Shown here in pieces: positions 47,022-58,635 of a DNA stretch of 64,000 nucleotides (position 1 is its first letter; the number at the start of each line of letters is the position of its first letter). A program made the position numbers and the translations under genes. Origin of the DNA: Dissulfuribacter thermophilus (lineage in GTDB: Bacteria; Desulfobacterota; Dissulfuribacteria; Dissulfuribacterales; Dissulfuribacteraceae); the NCBI RefSeq assembly GCF_001687335.1, contig NZ_MAGO01000007.1, positions 62,001 through 126,000 of the forward strand, given 5' to 3'. Below the pieces are notes generated by a model. It did not search any database and was not told the origin of the DNA. It saw only the letters and a program-made list of their open reading frames with translations.

Positions 47022-48722
47022 ATGGCAAAGATGACCGGAAAAGAAATGGTCGTAGAGGCCCTTAAACGGGAAGGAGTTGAAGTTATTTTCGGATTTCCTG
47101 GAGGGGCAATAATTGACGTTTATGATACCCTCCACAAAGATGGTACCATCAAACACGTCTTGGTCCGTCATGAACAGGGGGCTACCCATGCGGCAGACGG
47201 ATATGCTCGTGCCTCAGGGAAGGTTGGCGTATGTCTTGTGACTTCGGGCCCAGGTGCCACAAATACCGTCACAGGCATTGCAACAGCTTATATGGATTCT
47301 GTCCCCATGGTAGTGTTTACAGGGCAGGTACCAACAGGACTGATAGGTAATGATGCCTTTCAAGAAGTTGATATTGTCGGGATTACCAGGCCCTGTACAA
47401 AGCATAATTATCTTGTAAAAGATGTCCGCGATCTCCCTCGCATCCTAAAAGAGGCTTTTTATATTGCAAGGTCTGGTCGTCCTGGCCCTGTACTTATCGA
47501 TCTACCAAAGGATGTGCAGAACCAGGTTGGAGAATTCGATTATCCTGAGAAGATCAAGCTCAGGTCTTATCATCCAGTAATTAAGCCCCACACAAAACAG
47601 ATAGAAAGGGCCTATAAGCTAATAGAACAGTCAAAGAGGCCCATCCTTTACGTTGGCGGTGGAGTGGTAATCTCTGAGGCCCATAATGAGCTGAGAGAAC
47701 TTGCAGAGCTCATCAACGCCCCTGTTGCCATGACGCTTATGGGACTCGGTGGATTCCCTGGTACGCATCCCCAGAGTTTAGGAATGCTTGGGATGCATGG
47801 TACCTACGCAGCCAATATGACGATGGCCAATACAGATCTCATTATTGCTGTGGGAGCAAGGTTTGACGATAGGGTGACGGGTAAAATCGATGCCTTTGCT
47901 CCAATGGCAAAAATCATACACATTGATATAGATCCCACATCTATTCAAAAGAATGTCAAGGTGGACATTCCAATAGTTGGAGATTGTAAGATAGCATTAC
48001 AAAAGCTCGTGGAAGTGGTTAAGAAGGAAGGAAGGCCAAAAGAAGTGTGGAAGGAGCGCCTTGAGCCTTGGTGGGATCAGATCAAGGCATGGCAAGAGCG
48101 CCATCCACTATCTTATAAAAAAGATGACAGCGTTATAAAGCCTCAATTTGTAATAGAGAAGCTCTACGAGCTCACTAATGGAAAGGCAATAATCACTACT
48201 GAAGTAGGGCAGAATCAGATGTGGACTGCCCAATTCTACAAATTTGATAAACCCAGGACCCTTTTGACCTCAGGTGGTCTTGGTACCATGGGTTATGGAT
48301 TTCCTGCTGCTATAGGTGCTCAGATGGCCTTCCCAGACAAGCTAGTGGTAGATGTTGCTGGCGATGGAAGTATACAGATGAATATTCAGGAGATGGCCAC
48401 TGCCATGGAGCAGAAGTTGCCTGTGAAGATTGTTATTCTAAATAACCAATTTTTGGGGATGGTACGTCAATGGCAGGAACTCTTCTATGAAAGGCGATAC
48501 GCTGCTACAGAATTCGAGGTGGTTCCAGATTTTGTCAAGCTCGCTGAGGCCTACGGTGCCAAAGGGTTTAGGGCCACTCGTCCAGATGAGGTAGAGGATA
48601 CCTTACGGAAAGGCCTTGAGACCGAAGGGCTAGTCATTATGGAGTTTGCAATTGCCAGGGAAGAAGGGGTTTTCCCAATGGTTCCTGCGGGCAAGGCCAC
48701 AACAGAGATGCTTTTGGTGTAA
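47022..48722 (+). CDS. ilvB: Acetolactate synthase, catalytic subunit
   Basis: 566 residues. [35 protein letters not shown] with the catalytic Glu, [20 protein letters not shown], and the ThDP motif [15 protein letters not shown] with [15 protein letters not shown]. It condenses pyruvate (or pyruvate plus 2-ketobutyrate) in branched-chain amino acid synthesis, using ThDP, Mg and FAD. TAGGAG lies 7 bases before the ATG. First gene of a seven-gene operon. Confidence 0.97.
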   Translation: MAKMTGKEMVVEALKREGVEVIFGFPGGAIIDVYDTLHKDGTIKHVLVRHEQGATHAADGYARASGKVGVCLVTSGPGATNTVTGIATAYMDSVPMVVFTGQVPTGLIGNDAFQEVDIVGITRPCTKHNYLVKDVRDLPRILKEAFYIARSGRPGPVLIDLPKDVQNQVGEFDYPEKIKLRSYHPVIKPHTKQIERAYKLIEQSKRPILYVGGGVVISEAHNELRELAELINAPVAMTLMGLGGFPGTHPQSLGMLGMHGTYAANMTMANTDLIIAVGARFDDRVTGKIDAFAPMAKIIHIDIDPTSIQKNVKVDIPIVGDCKIALQKLVEVVKKEGRPKEVWKERLEPWWDQIKAWQERHPLSYKKDDSVIKPQFVIEKLYELTNGKAIITTEVGQNQMWTAQFYKFDKPRTLLTSGGLGTMGYGFPAAIGAQMAFPDKLVVDVAGDGSIQMNIQEMATAMEQKLPVKIVILNNQFLGMVRQWQELFYERRYAATEFEVVPDFVKLAEAYGAKGFRATRPDEVEDTLRKGLETEGLVIMEFAIAREEGVFPMVPAGKATTEMLLV

Positions 48723-48733
48723 GGAGAACTGCA

Positions 48734-49219
48734 ATGAGACACACATTATCCGTCTTAGTGGAAAATAATCCTGGAGCCCTCTCCAGGATCGCAGGGCTTT
48801 TTAGTGGAAGGGGCTTCAATATTGAGTCCTTGTGCGTGGCTCCCACACTTGACCCCAGTCTTTCTCATTTGACCCTTGTGACTACAGGGGATGATTTTAT
48901 TATTGAACAGATTATTAAGCAGCTCAATCGACTCATTGATGTCTACAAAGTTGTAGATGTGAGTGAGGGCGAATTTGTTGAGCGTGAGATGGCCCTTATA
49001 AAGGTCAAGGCAGAAGATGAGACGAGGGCAGAGGTCTTGAGGATGTGCGATATCTTCAGGTGCAAAGTAGTGGATGTAAGTCCCAAGACCTATACAATAG
49101 AGGTAACTGGTCCTGAGTCAAAGCTTAAGGCCGTAATAGAACTCCTAAAACCAATTGGTATAAAAGAAATCGCACGTACTGGCACCATTGCCATGGTTCG
49201 TGAAAAGAAGACTGCTTAG
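48734..49219 (+). CDS. ilvN: Acetolactate synthase, small regulatory subunit
   Basis: 161 residues. ACT domain [20 protein letters not shown] and [17 protein letters not shown], then the C-terminal domain ending [16 protein letters not shown]. It binds valine and sets feedback inhibition of IlvB. AAGGAG precedes the ATG; 11 bp after ilvB. It is the full-length two-domain form. Confidence 0.96.
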   Translation: MRHTLSVLVENNPGALSRIAGLFSGRGFNIESLCVAPTLDPSLSHLTLVTTGDDFIIEQIIKQLNRLIDVYKVVDVSEGEFVEREMALIKVKAEDETRAEVLRMCDIFRCKVVDVSPKTYTIEVTGPESKLKAVIELLKPIGIKEIARTGTIAMVREKKTA

Positions 49220-49232
49220 AGAGGAGAGATTA

Positions 49233-50228
49233 ATGAAAATTTATTATGAGAAGGATGCTCCAATAGACGCAATAAAGGATGAGACTATAGCTATAATTGG
49301 TTATGGCAGTCAGGGCCATGCCCATGCACAGAACCTCAGAGACAGTGGATTAAAGGTAATTGTTGGTCAAAGGCCTGGTTCTCCCAATTATGACCTGGCA
49401 GTAAAACATGGTTTTGAGCCTGTGAGTGCAGAGGAGGCTGCTAAGGCAGCAGATATTATTATGGTGCTCGTACCGGATCACGTACAGGCATCTGTCTACG
49501 AGAACGCGATAGCCCCACATCTTACTAAGGGCAAGATGTTGATGTTCTCTCATGGTTTCAATATCCACTTTGGTCAAATTCAGCCTCCTGAAGACGTCGA
49601 TGTGACCATGGTTGCACCAAAAGGCCCAGGACACCTAGTTAGGTATGAATATGAACGCGGGGCAGGAGTTCCCAGCCTTGTGGCAATAGAGAGAGATGCC
49701 ACAGGTCGAGCCCTTAGCCGTGCACTCGGCTATGCTACTGGGATCGGAGCGTCTAGGGCAGGAGTTATTGAGACTACATTTAAAGAAGAAACCGAGACAG
49801 ACCTCTTTGGAGAACAGTGTGTTCTCTGCGGTGGGGTAAGTGAGCTCATCAAAGCAGGGTTTGAGACCCTTGTTGAGGCAGGATATCAACCTGAGATAGC
49901 ATATTTTGAATGTTGTCATGAGTTGAAGCTCATAGTGGATCTCATATATGAAGGCGGACTCGCCCGTATGCGTTATTCCATCAGTGATACTGCAGAATAT
50001 GGCGACTACACTAGAGGCAAGCGCATAATTACAGAAGAGACCAAAAAGGAAATGAAAAAGATACTCTCCGAGATCCAGACTGGAGAGTTTGCAAAGGAAT
50101 GGATGATGGAAAATAAGGTGAATAGGCCTGTCTTTAATGCCCTTAGGCGAATTAATAAAGAGCATAAGATTGAAGAGGTAGGTGAGAAGCTGAGAAGCAT
50201 GATGAGTTGGCTAAAAAAGAAGGATTAA
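49233..50228 (+). CDS. ilvC: Ketol-acid reductoisomerase, class I
   Basis: 331 residues. [17 protein letters not shown] Rossmann motif, cofactor-specificity loop [21 protein letters not shown], and the knotted domain with [17 protein letters not shown] (Mg-binding Asp/Glu) and [14 protein letters not shown]. It converts acetolactate to dihydroxyisovalerate. The frame extends to 49188, but the ATG at 49233 with GAGGAGAG before it gives the family start MKIYYEKD. Cofactor preference (NADPH or NADH) cannot be settled from the loop alone. Confidence 0.97.
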   Translation: MKIYYEKDAPIDAIKDETIAIIGYGSQGHAHAQNLRDSGLKVIVGQRPGSPNYDLAVKHGFEPVSAEEAAKAADIIMVLVPDHVQASVYENAIAPHLTKGKMLMFSHGFNIHFGQIQPPEDVDVTMVAPKGPGHLVRYEYERGAGVPSLVAIERDATGRALSRALGYATGIGASRAGVIETTFKEETETDLFGEQCVLCGGVSELIKAGFETLVEAGYQPEIAYFECCHELKLIVDLIYEGGLARMRYSISDTAEYGDYTRGKRIITEETKKEMKKILSEIQTGEFAKEWMMENKVNRPVFNALRRINKEHKIEEVGEKLRSMMSWLKKKD

Positions 50229-50296
50229 GCCGTGGGGATGAAGCTGACTAGCGTGTGGATTGAATAGCTGGGAGTGCGTAGTCGGAGATAGAGTAA

Positions 50297-50938
50297 TTGA
50301 AAGATATACGAATTCCAGTTGCTAAAGAAGGGGTCCCGTTTATCGGGACCCTTGTATTTTGGGCCTTAATATTTGCGATCCTCGGATTAAAATGGGAAGC
50401 AGCCTTAACGGGAGTACTCGCATGTTTTACGCTCTATTTTTTTAGGGATCCCGAAAGGGTATCTCCAACAGGCAGAGATGTCGTTTGTTCACCAGCTGAC
50501 GGAAGGGTTATCAGGATTGAAGAGGTGACAAGTGGTCCCAATGTTGATGGACCAGTGATGCAGATTAGCATCTTTATGAACATCTTCAATTGCCACGTAA
50601 ACAGGAGCCCAATAGGAGGAAAGGTACGGGAAATCTCTTACAGAAAGGGAAGTTTCTGGCCAGCAGATCACAAGAAGGCATTTACAAAGAATGAACATAA
50701 TTGTTTAGTTATAGAGGATGAATGTGGTAGACTTTTAGAGGTGGTTCAGGTGGCTGGACTTATCGCTAGGAGGATCGTCTGCTGGGCAGAACCAGGTGAT
50801 CAGTTGCGTTTAGGGGATCGAATTGGTCTGATCAGGTTCGGCTCAAGGGTAGATGTATACCTTCCAAAAGATGCAAATATTTCGGTAAAAGTTGGGCAAA
50901 AGGTTTTTGCTGGTGAAACTATAATAGCGAGGTGGTAA
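50297..50938 (+). CDS. psd: Phosphatidylserine decarboxylase proenzyme (short type)
   Basis: 213 residues. An N-terminal hydrophobic hairpin (FIGTLVFWALIFAILGL) is followed by FFRDPERVSPTGRDVVCSPADGRV, ISIFMNIFNCHVNRSPIGG, and LIRFGSRVDVYLP with the Gly-Ser self-cleavage site that creates the pyruvoyl group. It makes phosphatidylethanolamine at the membrane. TTG start at 50297. Its TAA is directly followed by the pssA ATG, pairing the two consecutive enzymes of PE synthesis. Confidence 0.94.
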   Translation: MKDIRIPVAKEGVPFIGTLVFWALIFAILGLKWEAALTGVLACFTLYFFRDPERVSPTGRDVVCSPADGRVIRIEEVTSGPNVDGPVMQISIFMNIFNCHVNRSPIGGKVREISYRKGSFWPADHKKAFTKNEHNCLVIEDECGRLLEVVQVAGLIARRIVCWAEPGDQLRLGDRIGLIRFGSRVDVYLPKDANISVKVGQKVFAGETIIARW

Positions 50939-51706
50939 ATGGGTGTTTTAAAAGAACACAGACAAAAGGGGTTGACTCTTCTTCCCAATTTCTTGACTAC
51001 TTTAAGTCTATTCTGTGGATTCTATGGAATGGTTTCAGCCATAAAGGGGGATTTTATCATCTCTGCCTGGGCAATAATAGGAGCTGCATGTTTTGACGGG
51101 CTTGATGGTCGTGTTGCCAGGCTCACACGTACTACAAGTAAGTTTGGAGTGGAATACGATTCCCTTTCTGATCTCGTTGCCTTTGGTGTTGCACCAGGCA
51201 TCCTTGCATATCTGTGGGGCCTACAGGGATTTGGAAGGCTTGGATGGTTAGCAGCCTTTTTGTATGTGGCTACCACTGCATTGAGACTTGCAAGATTCAA
51301 TGCAATTAGCCATTCTGGGACAGGCCAATCTCGTTATTTTTTGGGTCTTCCTTGCCCCTCTGCTGCAGGTATAGTGTCGACTGCAGTACTATTTAGTCAC
51401 CATTTGGGAATAGAGGGACAGTTTAGTCATGTCACATTCCTTACACTGGTCTATATTTTGTCGTTCCTTATGATAAGTAATGTTAGATATTATAGTTTTA
51501 AGGATGTAAAGTGGTTTGAGGCTCATCCATTTTCGAGCATTGTCACACTTATTCTGTTTCTTATGGTAGTCGCTACAGAGCCCAGGGTGACCCTCTTTAT
51601 TTTGGGTATCCTTTATGGTATTTCTGGGCCCATGGCTATTATTTATAGAAGCATTTTTGCAACTAAGGCCAAGGTGAAGGAAGATGAAGAACATTATAAT
51701 ATTTGA
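50939..51706 (+). CDS. pssA: CDP-diacylglycerol-serine O-phosphatidyltransferase
   Basis: 255 residues, multi-pass membrane protein. The CDP-alcohol phosphotransferase signature D-G-x2-A-R-x8-G-x3-D-x3-D is present as [20 protein letters not shown] and then [14 protein letters not shown]. It makes phosphatidylserine, the substrate of Psd. It overlaps leuA by 23 bp. psd-pssA sitting inside an ilv-leu operon is a recurrent arrangement in related bacteria (recalled, not checked). Confidence 0.95.
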   Translation: MGVLKEHRQKGLTLLPNFLTTLSLFCGFYGMVSAIKGDFIISAWAIIGAACFDGLDGRVARLTRTTSKFGVEYDSLSDLVAFGVAPGILAYLWGLQGFGRLGWLAAFLYVATTALRLARFNAISHSGTGQSRYFLGLPCPSAAGIVSTAVLFSHHLGIEGQFSHVTFLTLVYILSFLMISNVRYYSFKDVKWFEAHPFSSIVTLILFLMVVATEPRVTLFILGILYGISGPMAIIYRSIFATKAKVKEDEEHYNI

Positions 51707-53225
51707 TACAACCCTTAGAGATGGTGAGCAATCTCCTGGAGTATCTCTCAACATGGAGGAGAAACTCCGGATTGGAAGGGCACTTGAAAAACTTGGGGTC
51801 GATGTCATTGAAGCTGGATTCCCCGTGGCATCTCCTGGGGACTTTGAAGGGGTGAAGCGTCTTAGTCAGGAACTCAGGGGACTTCAAGTAGCGGCTCTTG
51901 CAAGGGCAAATAAAAAGGATATTGATACTGCATGGGAGGCTATTAAAGACGGTGCCAATCCTAGGATCCACACATTCATTGCAACTAGCGACATTCACCT
52001 TAGGGCAAAATTAAGGAAATCTAGGGAAGAGGTGCTGGAGATAGCACGGGATGCCGTAAAATATGCAAGTAAGTATACCTCAAATATAGAATTTAGTGCT
52101 GAAGATGCCTCTCGAAGCGATTTAGACTATCTATGTAAGGTCTTTGAAGCCGTAATTGATGCAGGTGCAACCACTATAAACTTTCCAGATACGGTAGGAT
52201 ATGCTATCCCCTGGGACTTCGCGAGGATGATCAAGTATGTTGTTGAAAATACGCCAAATATCCATAAGGCAGTTTTGAGCGTGCATTGTCATAATGATCT
52301 TGGACTTGCCACTGCCAACGTACTCTCTGCCATAGCCAATGGAGCTAGACAGGTAGAATGTACAGTTAATGGAATAGGAGAGAGGGCTGGCAATACTGCA
52401 ATGGAAGAGGTGGTGATGGCAATTAGGACCAGGCACGATCTCCTTCCATATTATACCAATATCAATACCAAACACATAACAGCTACAAGCCGTCTTGTTA
52501 GCCAGCTCACTGGCATGCCAGTTCAGCCCAATAAGGCCATAGTTGGGGCAAATGCCTTTGCCCATGAATCTGGAATACATCAGGACGGAGTACTTAAGGA
52601 CAGACAGACTTATGAAATTATGAATCCAGAGGACGTGGGTCTTGAGAGCGGAGAGCTCGTACTTGGAAAACACTCTGGAAGACATGCCATCAAGGCGAAA
52701 CTGGAAGAGCTTGGATATGAACTAAAGAGTGAGGAAATCGACAAGGTTTTTGAAAAGTTCAAGGCACAATGCGACAAGAAAAAAGAGGTCTTTCCAGAAG
52801 ATCTAGCGGCTATTGTGGCTGAGGAGATATGGAGAATTCCAGACAAATTTTCCCTTTCATATCTGCACGTAGCAGGAGGGAGTGGAATTAGGCCTACAGC
52901 CACAGTTGCAATAAAGATAGATGGCGTAGAATATGCTACAGCTGAGATGGGTACAGGACCAATTGATGCAGCTTTTAGGGCGGTTTCATCACTTACCAAG
53001 ACTAAGAGCAGACTTTTGAGGTTCCAGGTAAGTTCCATAACAGGTGGGACAGATGCCCTTGGAGAAGTAAGTATTCGTCTAGAAGAAGACGGCTATATTG
53101 TAACTGGCCAAGGAGCAGATCCTGATATAATAACTGCAAGTGTTAAGGCATACTTGAATGCACTGAATCGTGTGGAGAGGATGAAGGCAAATCCCAATTC
53201 AGGGCAAAAAAGGGCAGTGATTTGA
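51684..53225 (+). CDS. leuA: 2-isopropylmalate synthase
   Basis: 513 residues. [17 protein letters not shown] starts the HMGL-like TIM barrel, [20 protein letters not shown] has the metal-binding His pair, [12 protein letters not shown] follows, and the C-terminal LeuA regulatory domain (about 370-513) contains [12 protein letters not shown] and [20 protein letters not shown]. The first committed step of leucine synthesis; the regulatory domain implies leucine feedback. The ATG lies inside pssA with AAGGTGAAGGAAG before it. Confidence 0.96.
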   Translation: MKNIIIFDTTLRDGEQSPGVSLNMEEKLRIGRALEKLGVDVIEAGFPVASPGDFEGVKRLSQELRGLQVAALARANKKDIDTAWEAIKDGANPRIHTFIATSDIHLRAKLRKSREEVLEIARDAVKYASKYTSNIEFSAEDASRSDLDYLCKVFEAVIDAGATTINFPDTVGYAIPWDFARMIKYVVENTPNIHKAVLSVHCHNDLGLATANVLSAIANGARQVECTVNGIGERAGNTAMEEVVMAIRTRHDLLPYYTNINTKHITATSRLVSQLTGMPVQPNKAIVGANAFAHESGIHQDGVLKDRQTYEIMNPEDVGLESGELVLGKHSGRHAIKAKLEELGYELKSEEIDKVFEKFKAQCDKKKEVFPEDLAAIVAEEIWRIPDKFSLSYLHVAGGSGIRPTATVAIKIDGVEYATAEMGTGPIDAAFRAVSSLTKTKSRLLRFQVSSITGGTDALGEVSIRLEEDGYIVTGQGADPDIITASVKAYLNALNRVERMKANPNSGQKRAVI

Positions 53226-53237
53226 AAGGAGAAACTT

Positions 53238-54503
53238 ATGCCAAGAAAAATGACTATAGCCGAAAAGATTCTTGCTGCACATTCGCATCAAAGTGAAGTC
53301 AGACCTGGTGAATTGATTCAAGTTGATGTTGATGTGGCCCTTGGAAACGACATTACAGCTCCGATTGCCATAAAAATCATAGAAGATTCTGGTATAGACA
53401 AGGTCTTTGATGCGGAAAAGATAGCACTTGTTGCAGATCACTTCACGCCAAATAAGGATATAAAGAGTGCTGAACAGGTTCGGATGGTAAGAGAATTTTC
53501 TAAACGTTTTGGGATCACTCATTTCTATGAAGGCGGAGAAGTAGGTGTTGAACACTGTCTCTTGCCTGAAAAGGGTATAGTACTACCTGGTGATGTTGTA
53601 ATAGGAGCTGATAGCCATACCTGTACATACGGCGCTCTCGGGGCATTTGCTACAGGAGTGGGAAGTACTGATCTTGCTGCCACTATGATCACTGGAAAGA
53701 CGTGGTTCAAGGTCCCTGAATCTATAAAATTTATCTATAAAGGTGAGCTTAGACCCTGGGTAACAGGTAAGGATCTAATTTTGTATACCATTGGTGATAT
53801 AGGAGTTGATGGTGCGCTTTATATGGCAATGGAGTTTACAGGGCCAGTAATTGAGGCACTGGGCATGGCCGATCGCTTTACCATGTCTAATATGGCCATA
53901 GAGGCTGGAGGAAAGGCAGGCCTTGTAAATCCAGATGAAACTACCCTTGCCTACGTAAAGGATAGGGCAAGGCGTGAATATAAAGTTTATACCAGTGATG
54001 AAGGGGCTGAATATACGAAAGTTATAGAATACGATTGTTCAAAGATAGAACCTCAGGTTGCATTTCCCCATCTTCCTGAAAACACCAAAGGGATTTCAGA
54101 AGTAGGCTCTGTCCCAATTGACCAGGTAGTTATTGGGAGTTGTACAAATGGAAGGATAGAAGATTTGAGAATTGCCGCCAAGGTCATTAAAGGAAGAAAA
54201 GTGGCAAAAGGTATTCGGTTGATTGTGCTTCCTGCTACCCCAGAAATCTATAGCATGGCCCTTGAAGAGGGTCTAATAAAGATATTCCTGGAAGCTGGGG
54301 CTATTATAGGGCCTCCAACTTGCGGTCCCTGTCTTGGGGGACACATGGGAATACTTGCCAAAGGTGAAAGGGCACTTGCCACTACCAACCGAAATTTTGT
54401 TGGAAGAATGGGGCACCCTGAAAGTGAAGTATATTTGGCAAATCCCGCCATAGCAGCAGCAAGTGCTGTACTTGGCAGGATTGGAAGTCCGGATGAGCTA
54501 TAG
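53238..54503 (+). CDS. leuC: 3-isopropylmalate dehydratase, large subunit
   Basis: 421 residues, the shorter LeuC/HacA-like form. [40 protein letters not shown] and [15 protein letters not shown] carry the three 4Fe-4S Cys. It needs the small subunit LeuD for isopropylmalate isomerisation. Neither leuD nor leuB follows: the stop is followed by a heptanucleotide repeat and a convergent kinase gene. AAAGGAG precedes the ATG. Confidence 0.95.
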   Translation: MPRKMTIAEKILAAHSHQSEVRPGELIQVDVDVALGNDITAPIAIKIIEDSGIDKVFDAEKIALVADHFTPNKDIKSAEQVRMVREFSKRFGITHFYEGGEVGVEHCLLPEKGIVLPGDVVIGADSHTCTYGALGAFATGVGSTDLAATMITGKTWFKVPESIKFIYKGELRPWVTGKDLILYTIGDIGVDGALYMAMEFTGPVIEALGMADRFTMSNMAIEAGGKAGLVNPDETTLAYVKDRARREYKVYTSDEGAEYTKVIEYDCSKIEPQVAFPHLPENTKGISEVGSVPIDQVVIGSCTNGRIEDLRIAAKVIKGRKVAKGIRLIVLPATPEIYSMALEEGLIKIFLEAGAIIGPPTCGPCLGGHMGILAKGERALATTNRNFVGRMGHPESEVYLANPAIAAASAVLGRIGSPDEL

Positions 54504-54508
54504 ATAAA

Positions 54509-54543
54509 GTTTTGAGCCTTGAGTGATGAGTTTTGAGTTAAAG
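54509..54543. repeat. Heptanucleotide repeat tract (GTTTTGA units), third block
   Basis: Five 7-bp units GTTTTGA, GCCTTGA, GTGATGA, GTTTTGA, GTTAAAG, between leuC and the convergent kinase. Same unit and order style as the blocks at 20974-21052. Confidence 0.8.
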
Positions 54544-54549
54544 GTCAGG

Positions 54550-57500
54550 CTATAGTTGGAGTGATGTGGAAAGAATGGCTACCAGGTCCTTTTCGCTATA
54601 AGGTTTTTGGATGAAATGGTAGCCTAGATTTTTGATCTCTGTTTTGATATCCAACTGATTTATATAGCCGGTACAGAATATAACAGGACATTTGGGTTTG
54701 AGTTCCTTGATGAACTCAAACCCATTACCATCTGGAAGCATAAGATCGGAAATAATGACAGAAATCTCCTTGCGGTGTTCATCATAGATTCTTTGGGCTT
54801 CTTTAATATCTTTTGCAAGAAGTACTTCAAAGTTTAGGTCCCTTAGATATTCTCCACCAATATTCCTTACAGTAATTTCATCCTCTATAAAGAGTATGAT
54901 TCTTCCTTGTCCATCAATGTCCTTTGAGGTTTCTTCAGCTTTGTCAATTGGTTCTTGATGAGTATTTTGAGCAATGGGAAAATAGATTTTGAATACTGTG
55001 CCCTTTTGCAATTCAGAATATACGTTCACCCAGCCGCCATGTTGTTTTACTATACTATATACTACGCTAAGCCCAAGCCCTGTGCCCTTGCCTGGCCCTT
55101 TGGTAGTAAAGAATGGATCAAAAATTTTATCTACAATTTTCCGAGGAATGCCTTCTCCAGTATCCTCTATGGAGAGCCTAACGTATTTGCCGCTTTGAGC
55201 ATTGGGGATACTTTGTGCCTGCTCATCATCAATCTCAATTACACTGGTTTCTATTGTGATCTCGCCTCCGCCTGGCATGGCATCTCTAGCATTTACCACA
55301 AGGTTTACTAAGATTTGTTCTATATTTACTGGATCTGCATTAATATCAGGAAGTTCAGGAGAAAGCCTAAGCGTTATATTGATGTTTTCACCAATGAGTC
55401 TATTGAGCATCTTAAATAGTTCTTCAATTGTAGTGTTTAGGTTTAGACGGACCTTTTCAGATACTTCTTGTCTGCTGAAGATCAGCAGTTGCTTTACAAG
55501 TTGCGACGCCTTTTTACAAACTGAAAGGATTTGTTTAAAATACTTTTGTACAGGGGCATCTGGTTCAAGTTTCAAGATTCCTATCTCAGCATATCCCTGG
55601 AGTGCTGTAAGTAGATTGTTGAAGTCATGGGCAACACCACCTGCAAGTGTGCCGATTGCCTCCATCTTTTGGGCCTGGAACAATTGCCTCTCCAGTTGAA
55701 CTTCATTTGTTACGTCTCGTTGAATGCAGACGTATTTCTTCTGGTTAGTTTCATCGAGAATGGGGAATATTGTTACATCAGCTTCATAAAAGGTGCCATC
55801 CTTTCGTTTGTTTGTCATTCTTCCATGCCATGAATGGCCTTTTTTAAGCTGTGCCCCCATGGTAACGTAAAAGTCCTGACCATGGATTCCGCTTTTGAAT
55901 AAACGTATATTTTTCCCTGGTAGTTCCTCCCTGGAATACCCTGTTATTTTAGAAATAGCTGAATTCGTATATTCAATTATTCCATTTTTATCTGTTATGA
56001 TGACCCCCTCACTACCTTTTTCAATTATAGAGGTCAGGAGGTATTGGAGTCCCTCTGCCCGTTTCCTCAAGGAAATCTCTTTATCGAGCTGGATGATCCA
56101 TTCTTTATTGTGAAAATATTTTAGAGCAAGTAATACAAAGCTGCATAGTAAAACAAAATAGACTGCAACAAGACTACCTGTTTTTTGAAGAATTTTTTTA
56201 TAAGGCACTAATTGAGCCAGGAACCATTGTCCCTGTTCTATTGGCAAGGTAATAAAAAAATATTTTTTCCCTTTGTTATCTATTAAGAGCTCTGGTGAAA
56301 TTCGTTTAAATTTGAGAGAAGTTAAGGCTGCATTTCCAAATATTTTGCTTTTTCTCAAGGCATCAAGCCTTTCTGGCTCAATGTCAAAAAGCGTATTATC
56401 AACCATTTCCACTGGACCTAATAGAACTCCGCCATCACGATTAATCATGATAGCGCCTAAGGCATTAAATCCAGACTTAATAATATTTTCAAATGGCATT
56501 TTCATAACCAGTACATGAGAAATGGAGCCAGTTTTATCTGTTAAAGGCCTTGCAAAGTAGGCACCAACCCTATTAGTAGTAATTCCTTTACCAAAATAGA
56601 TATTTGATTTACCGTTGATGGCCTCTTTAAAGTATTTTCTGAATCCCAAATTTTTGCCTATGAAAGAATCTGATGAGGAAGCTATGATGGTCCCAGTTTT
56701 GTCCATAATAAAAATAGTAGATGCACCGAGTTCCATTTCGAGTAAGGAAAGCCCTGTCCATCCTTTTTCTCCCAAACTGATTGCATTTTTTACAACTGGA
56801 TGAGATGCGAGGAGTTTGAGTTCCTTATAACACCTATCTTCAAACTCTATTATTCTTTCTCTAAATATTTTTAATTCGGACCTAGAATTTTTTAAGTACT
56901 GACGTTTATAATCTAGAGTGAAATGATTTATGAAATAAAAGGCAATAAAGCCGCTCAATAAAATTAGAAACAAAAATGTATAGAATTGAATATTTAAGTT
57001 TTTACTATAAAGGGAGTTGAATACAAAGATTAAGCTCAATAGTAGGATAATTAACTCTATTAGCACGAGAACTCCTGTAAATCTAGGCGCAAAATCAGAG
57101 AATAAAAATTCGGCTCCAAGTAATAACAGTAGGATTGCCCCGGTTGCGGCCAAAACCTGTGAGACCCGTCTCTGCTTTGCGTATTTGCGCTGATCACTGA
57201 AGAAAAACCATGTTCCACTAATAATGAACAACGATAGAAAAGTAACTGAGGGCAAATTACGGACAATATTTATAAGAGGAAGTATTATAGCTATAAAAAT
57301 CAATGTCTTATAAATAACAGGAGCTCTTTTCCTTAATAAGAGATGGAGCATAGCAATTACTGCAGGCAACACAGCGCTAATGGAAAAATATGTTTGTGAT
57401 GGAGGACAATATGGAGCAAATAATCTAATGGCTTTAATAACGCCGTAAGAAACTAGGCTAATAAAAAAAAGCCTTCCCTTATATTGGAAGGCATCCTTTC

Positions 57501-57594
57501 CCACAAATCTCTTAACGTCGATTAGTAGGGCAGCTAGGAAAAAAGACAGACATATAACAATTATGTTGACAATAGGCAGAAAATGGTCAATCAC
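54550..57594 (-). CDS. Membrane hybrid histidine kinase with extracytoplasmic Cache-like domain, PAS and receiver
   Basis: 1014 residues. About seven membrane helices lie in residues 1-225, then a periplasmic dCache-like sensor (about 230-470, with IFIMDKTGTIIASSSDSFIG), a further helix at 472-493, PAS (515-635), HisKA with phospho-His near 656 (GGVAHDFNNLLT), HATPase_c (VVNARDAMPGG, EDTGEGIP, GTGLGLSVVY) and a receiver (897-1014) with phospho-Asp near 950 and Lys near 997. It overlaps the upstream binding-protein gene by 4 bp, so that protein is its probable sensory partner. No output gene or regulator is adjacent beyond the GGDEF protein. Confidence 0.9.
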   Translation of the reverse strand: MIDHFLPIVNIIVICLSFFLAALLIDVKRFVGKDAFQYKGRLFFISLVSYGVIKAIRLFAPYCPPSQTYFSISAVLPAVIAMLHLLLRKRAPVIYKTLIFIAIILPLINIVRNLPSVTFLSLFIISGTWFFFSDQRKYAKQRRVSQVLAATGAILLLLLGAEFLFSDFAPRFTGVLVLIELIILLLSLIFVFNSLYSKNLNIQFYTFLFLILLSGFIAFYFINHFTLDYKRQYLKNSRSELKIFRERIIEFEDRCYKELKLLASHPVVKNAISLGEKGWTGLSLLEMELGASTIFIMDKTGTIIASSSDSFIGKNLGFRKYFKEAINGKSNIYFGKGITTNRVGAYFARPLTDKTGSISHVLVMKMPFENIIKSGFNALGAIMINRDGGVLLGPVEMVDNTLFDIEPERLDALRKSKIFGNAALTSLKFKRISPELLIDNKGKKYFFITLPIEQGQWFLAQLVPYKKILQKTGSLVAVYFVLLCSFVLLALKYFHNKEWIIQLDKEISLRKRAEGLQYLLTSIIEKGSEGVIITDKNGIIEYTNSAISKITGYSREELPGKNIRLFKSGIHGQDFYVTMGAQLKKGHSWHGRMTNKRKDGTFYEADVTIFPILDETNQKKYVCIQRDVTNEVQLERQLFQAQKMEAIGTLAGGVAHDFNNLLTALQGYAEIGILKLEPDAPVQKYFKQILSVCKKASQLVKQLLIFSRQEVSEKVRLNLNTTIEELFKMLNRLIGENINITLRLSPELPDINADPVNIEQILVNLVVNARDAMPGGGEITIETSVIEIDDEQAQSIPNAQSGKYVRLSIEDTGEGIPRKIVDKIFDPFFTTKGPGKGTGLGLSVVYSIVKQHGGWVNVYSELQKGTVFKIYFPIAQNTHQEPIDKAEETSKDIDGQGRIILFIEDEITVRNIGGEYLRDLNFEVLLAKDIKEAQRIYDEHRKEISVIISDLMLPDGNGFEFIKELKPKCPVIFCTGYINQLDIKTEIKNLGYHFIQKPYSEKDLVAILSTSLQL

Positions 57595-58625
57595 TGTATG
57601 AACCTGTCAACCATCCCCATGACAACAGTTGGAATTTTGATGTTTAATTCTCTATTTCTCTTGAGATTAATGACTATAATTGCCCTTTTGGCATCTCTTA
57701 TCTTTATTTTTTTTATGTCATACCCTTTAAGGAGCAGGCATGCAAGTTCTCCTGCCTCATAGCCCATGTGATAAAAATCTACACTGACTCCTCCCCAAAA
57801 CCCTAGGTCTACGAAAGATGCATTTACAGTTAAATCTGGTTTTTTGATTATTGTCGTAAGTATTGGGGCTATTTCATTAATGGTCAAATGTCTATTTGAC
57901 ACATTATCCTTTAGGGATAGTGTAATAGGGAAATAGGCCTTGACCTCATCGTCTTCTTGAATCTCCTTTGCCGCTTTTATTGCTTCTGCTAAGGTGGATA
58001 CCTTTACAGGAAAGACTATGCCTTCGTAGGACGAACCCTTAATTTCATCAATAATTTGATTTTTTACCATATTCCCAACAGGATCATCAGAATAAAGGAT
58101 GGCAATTTTGCCAATTTTTTTCTTCATCAAAAGGGAGAAGAATTTGAGTTGTTTTTTGATAAATAATTTTTCATAGACACCAGTTATACGTTTTGTGGGA
58201 ATTCTGTTTTTATGGAACGAAAAACGCCTATTATATTCTTCAGGTGAAATATTTGTCCCTGTGAATATTAGATATCCATGATTTGATTTAACGTAATAAG
58301 GAGCCAATACCTGGAAGGCAAGGTCGTCAATGGCGATTGCCACGTCGGGGTTGAGTTTCTCATGTATAAATTTGGCAATTCTGATTTTCTCTTTTAGCTC
58401 ATCTTTTTTAAGGGTCTTTGAGTTTAAAAAATAACGTGTAATTTTTGCTTTATTAAGGCCCTCATGTTGCAATGCATCTAGAACTCCCCTATATTGTGGG
58501 CCTCCACATGAATCAGTTTCACAATAACTCATTAAAATAAAAATATTTTTGGCATAAGCTGGTTGGCCAAAAATAAAAGAAAATATTAAAAATGACAAAG
58601 TAAAATATGAAAGAAAACTAATCAT
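57591..58625 (-). CDS. Periplasmic ABC-type substrate-binding protein (no transporter genes)
   Basis: 344 residues. A signal peptide (hydrophobic residues 3-20, AYA cleavage region) leads into a two-lobed periplasmic binding fold of the ABC_sub_bind type (IFILMSYCETDSCGGPQYRG, GKIAILYSDDPVGNMVKNQI, FVDLGFWGGVSVDFYHMGYE). No permease or ATPase is nearby. It lies between a GGDEF gene (10 bp upstream) and a membrane kinase (4 bp overlap), so it probably presents a ligand to the kinase rather than feeding a transporter (inference). Family members often bind small aromatic or sugar-like ligands; the ligand here is unknown. Confidence 0.85.
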   Translation of the reverse strand: MISFLSYFTLSFLIFSFIFGQPAYAKNIFILMSYCETDSCGGPQYRGVLDALQHEGLNKAKITRYFLNSKTLKKDELKEKIRIAKFIHEKLNPDVAIAIDDLAFQVLAPYYVKSNHGYLIFTGTNISPEEYNRRFSFHKNRIPTKRITGVYEKLFIKKQLKFFSLLMKKKIGKIAILYSDDPVGNMVKNQIIDEIKGSSYEGIVFPVKVSTLAEAIKAAKEIQEDDEVKAYFPITLSLKDNVSNRHLTINEIAPILTTIIKKPDLTVNASFVDLGFWGGVSVDFYHMGYEAGELACLLLKGYDIKKIKIRDAKRAIIVINLKRNRELNIKIPTVVMGMVDRFIQ

Positions 58626-58635
58626 TAAAGTTCTC

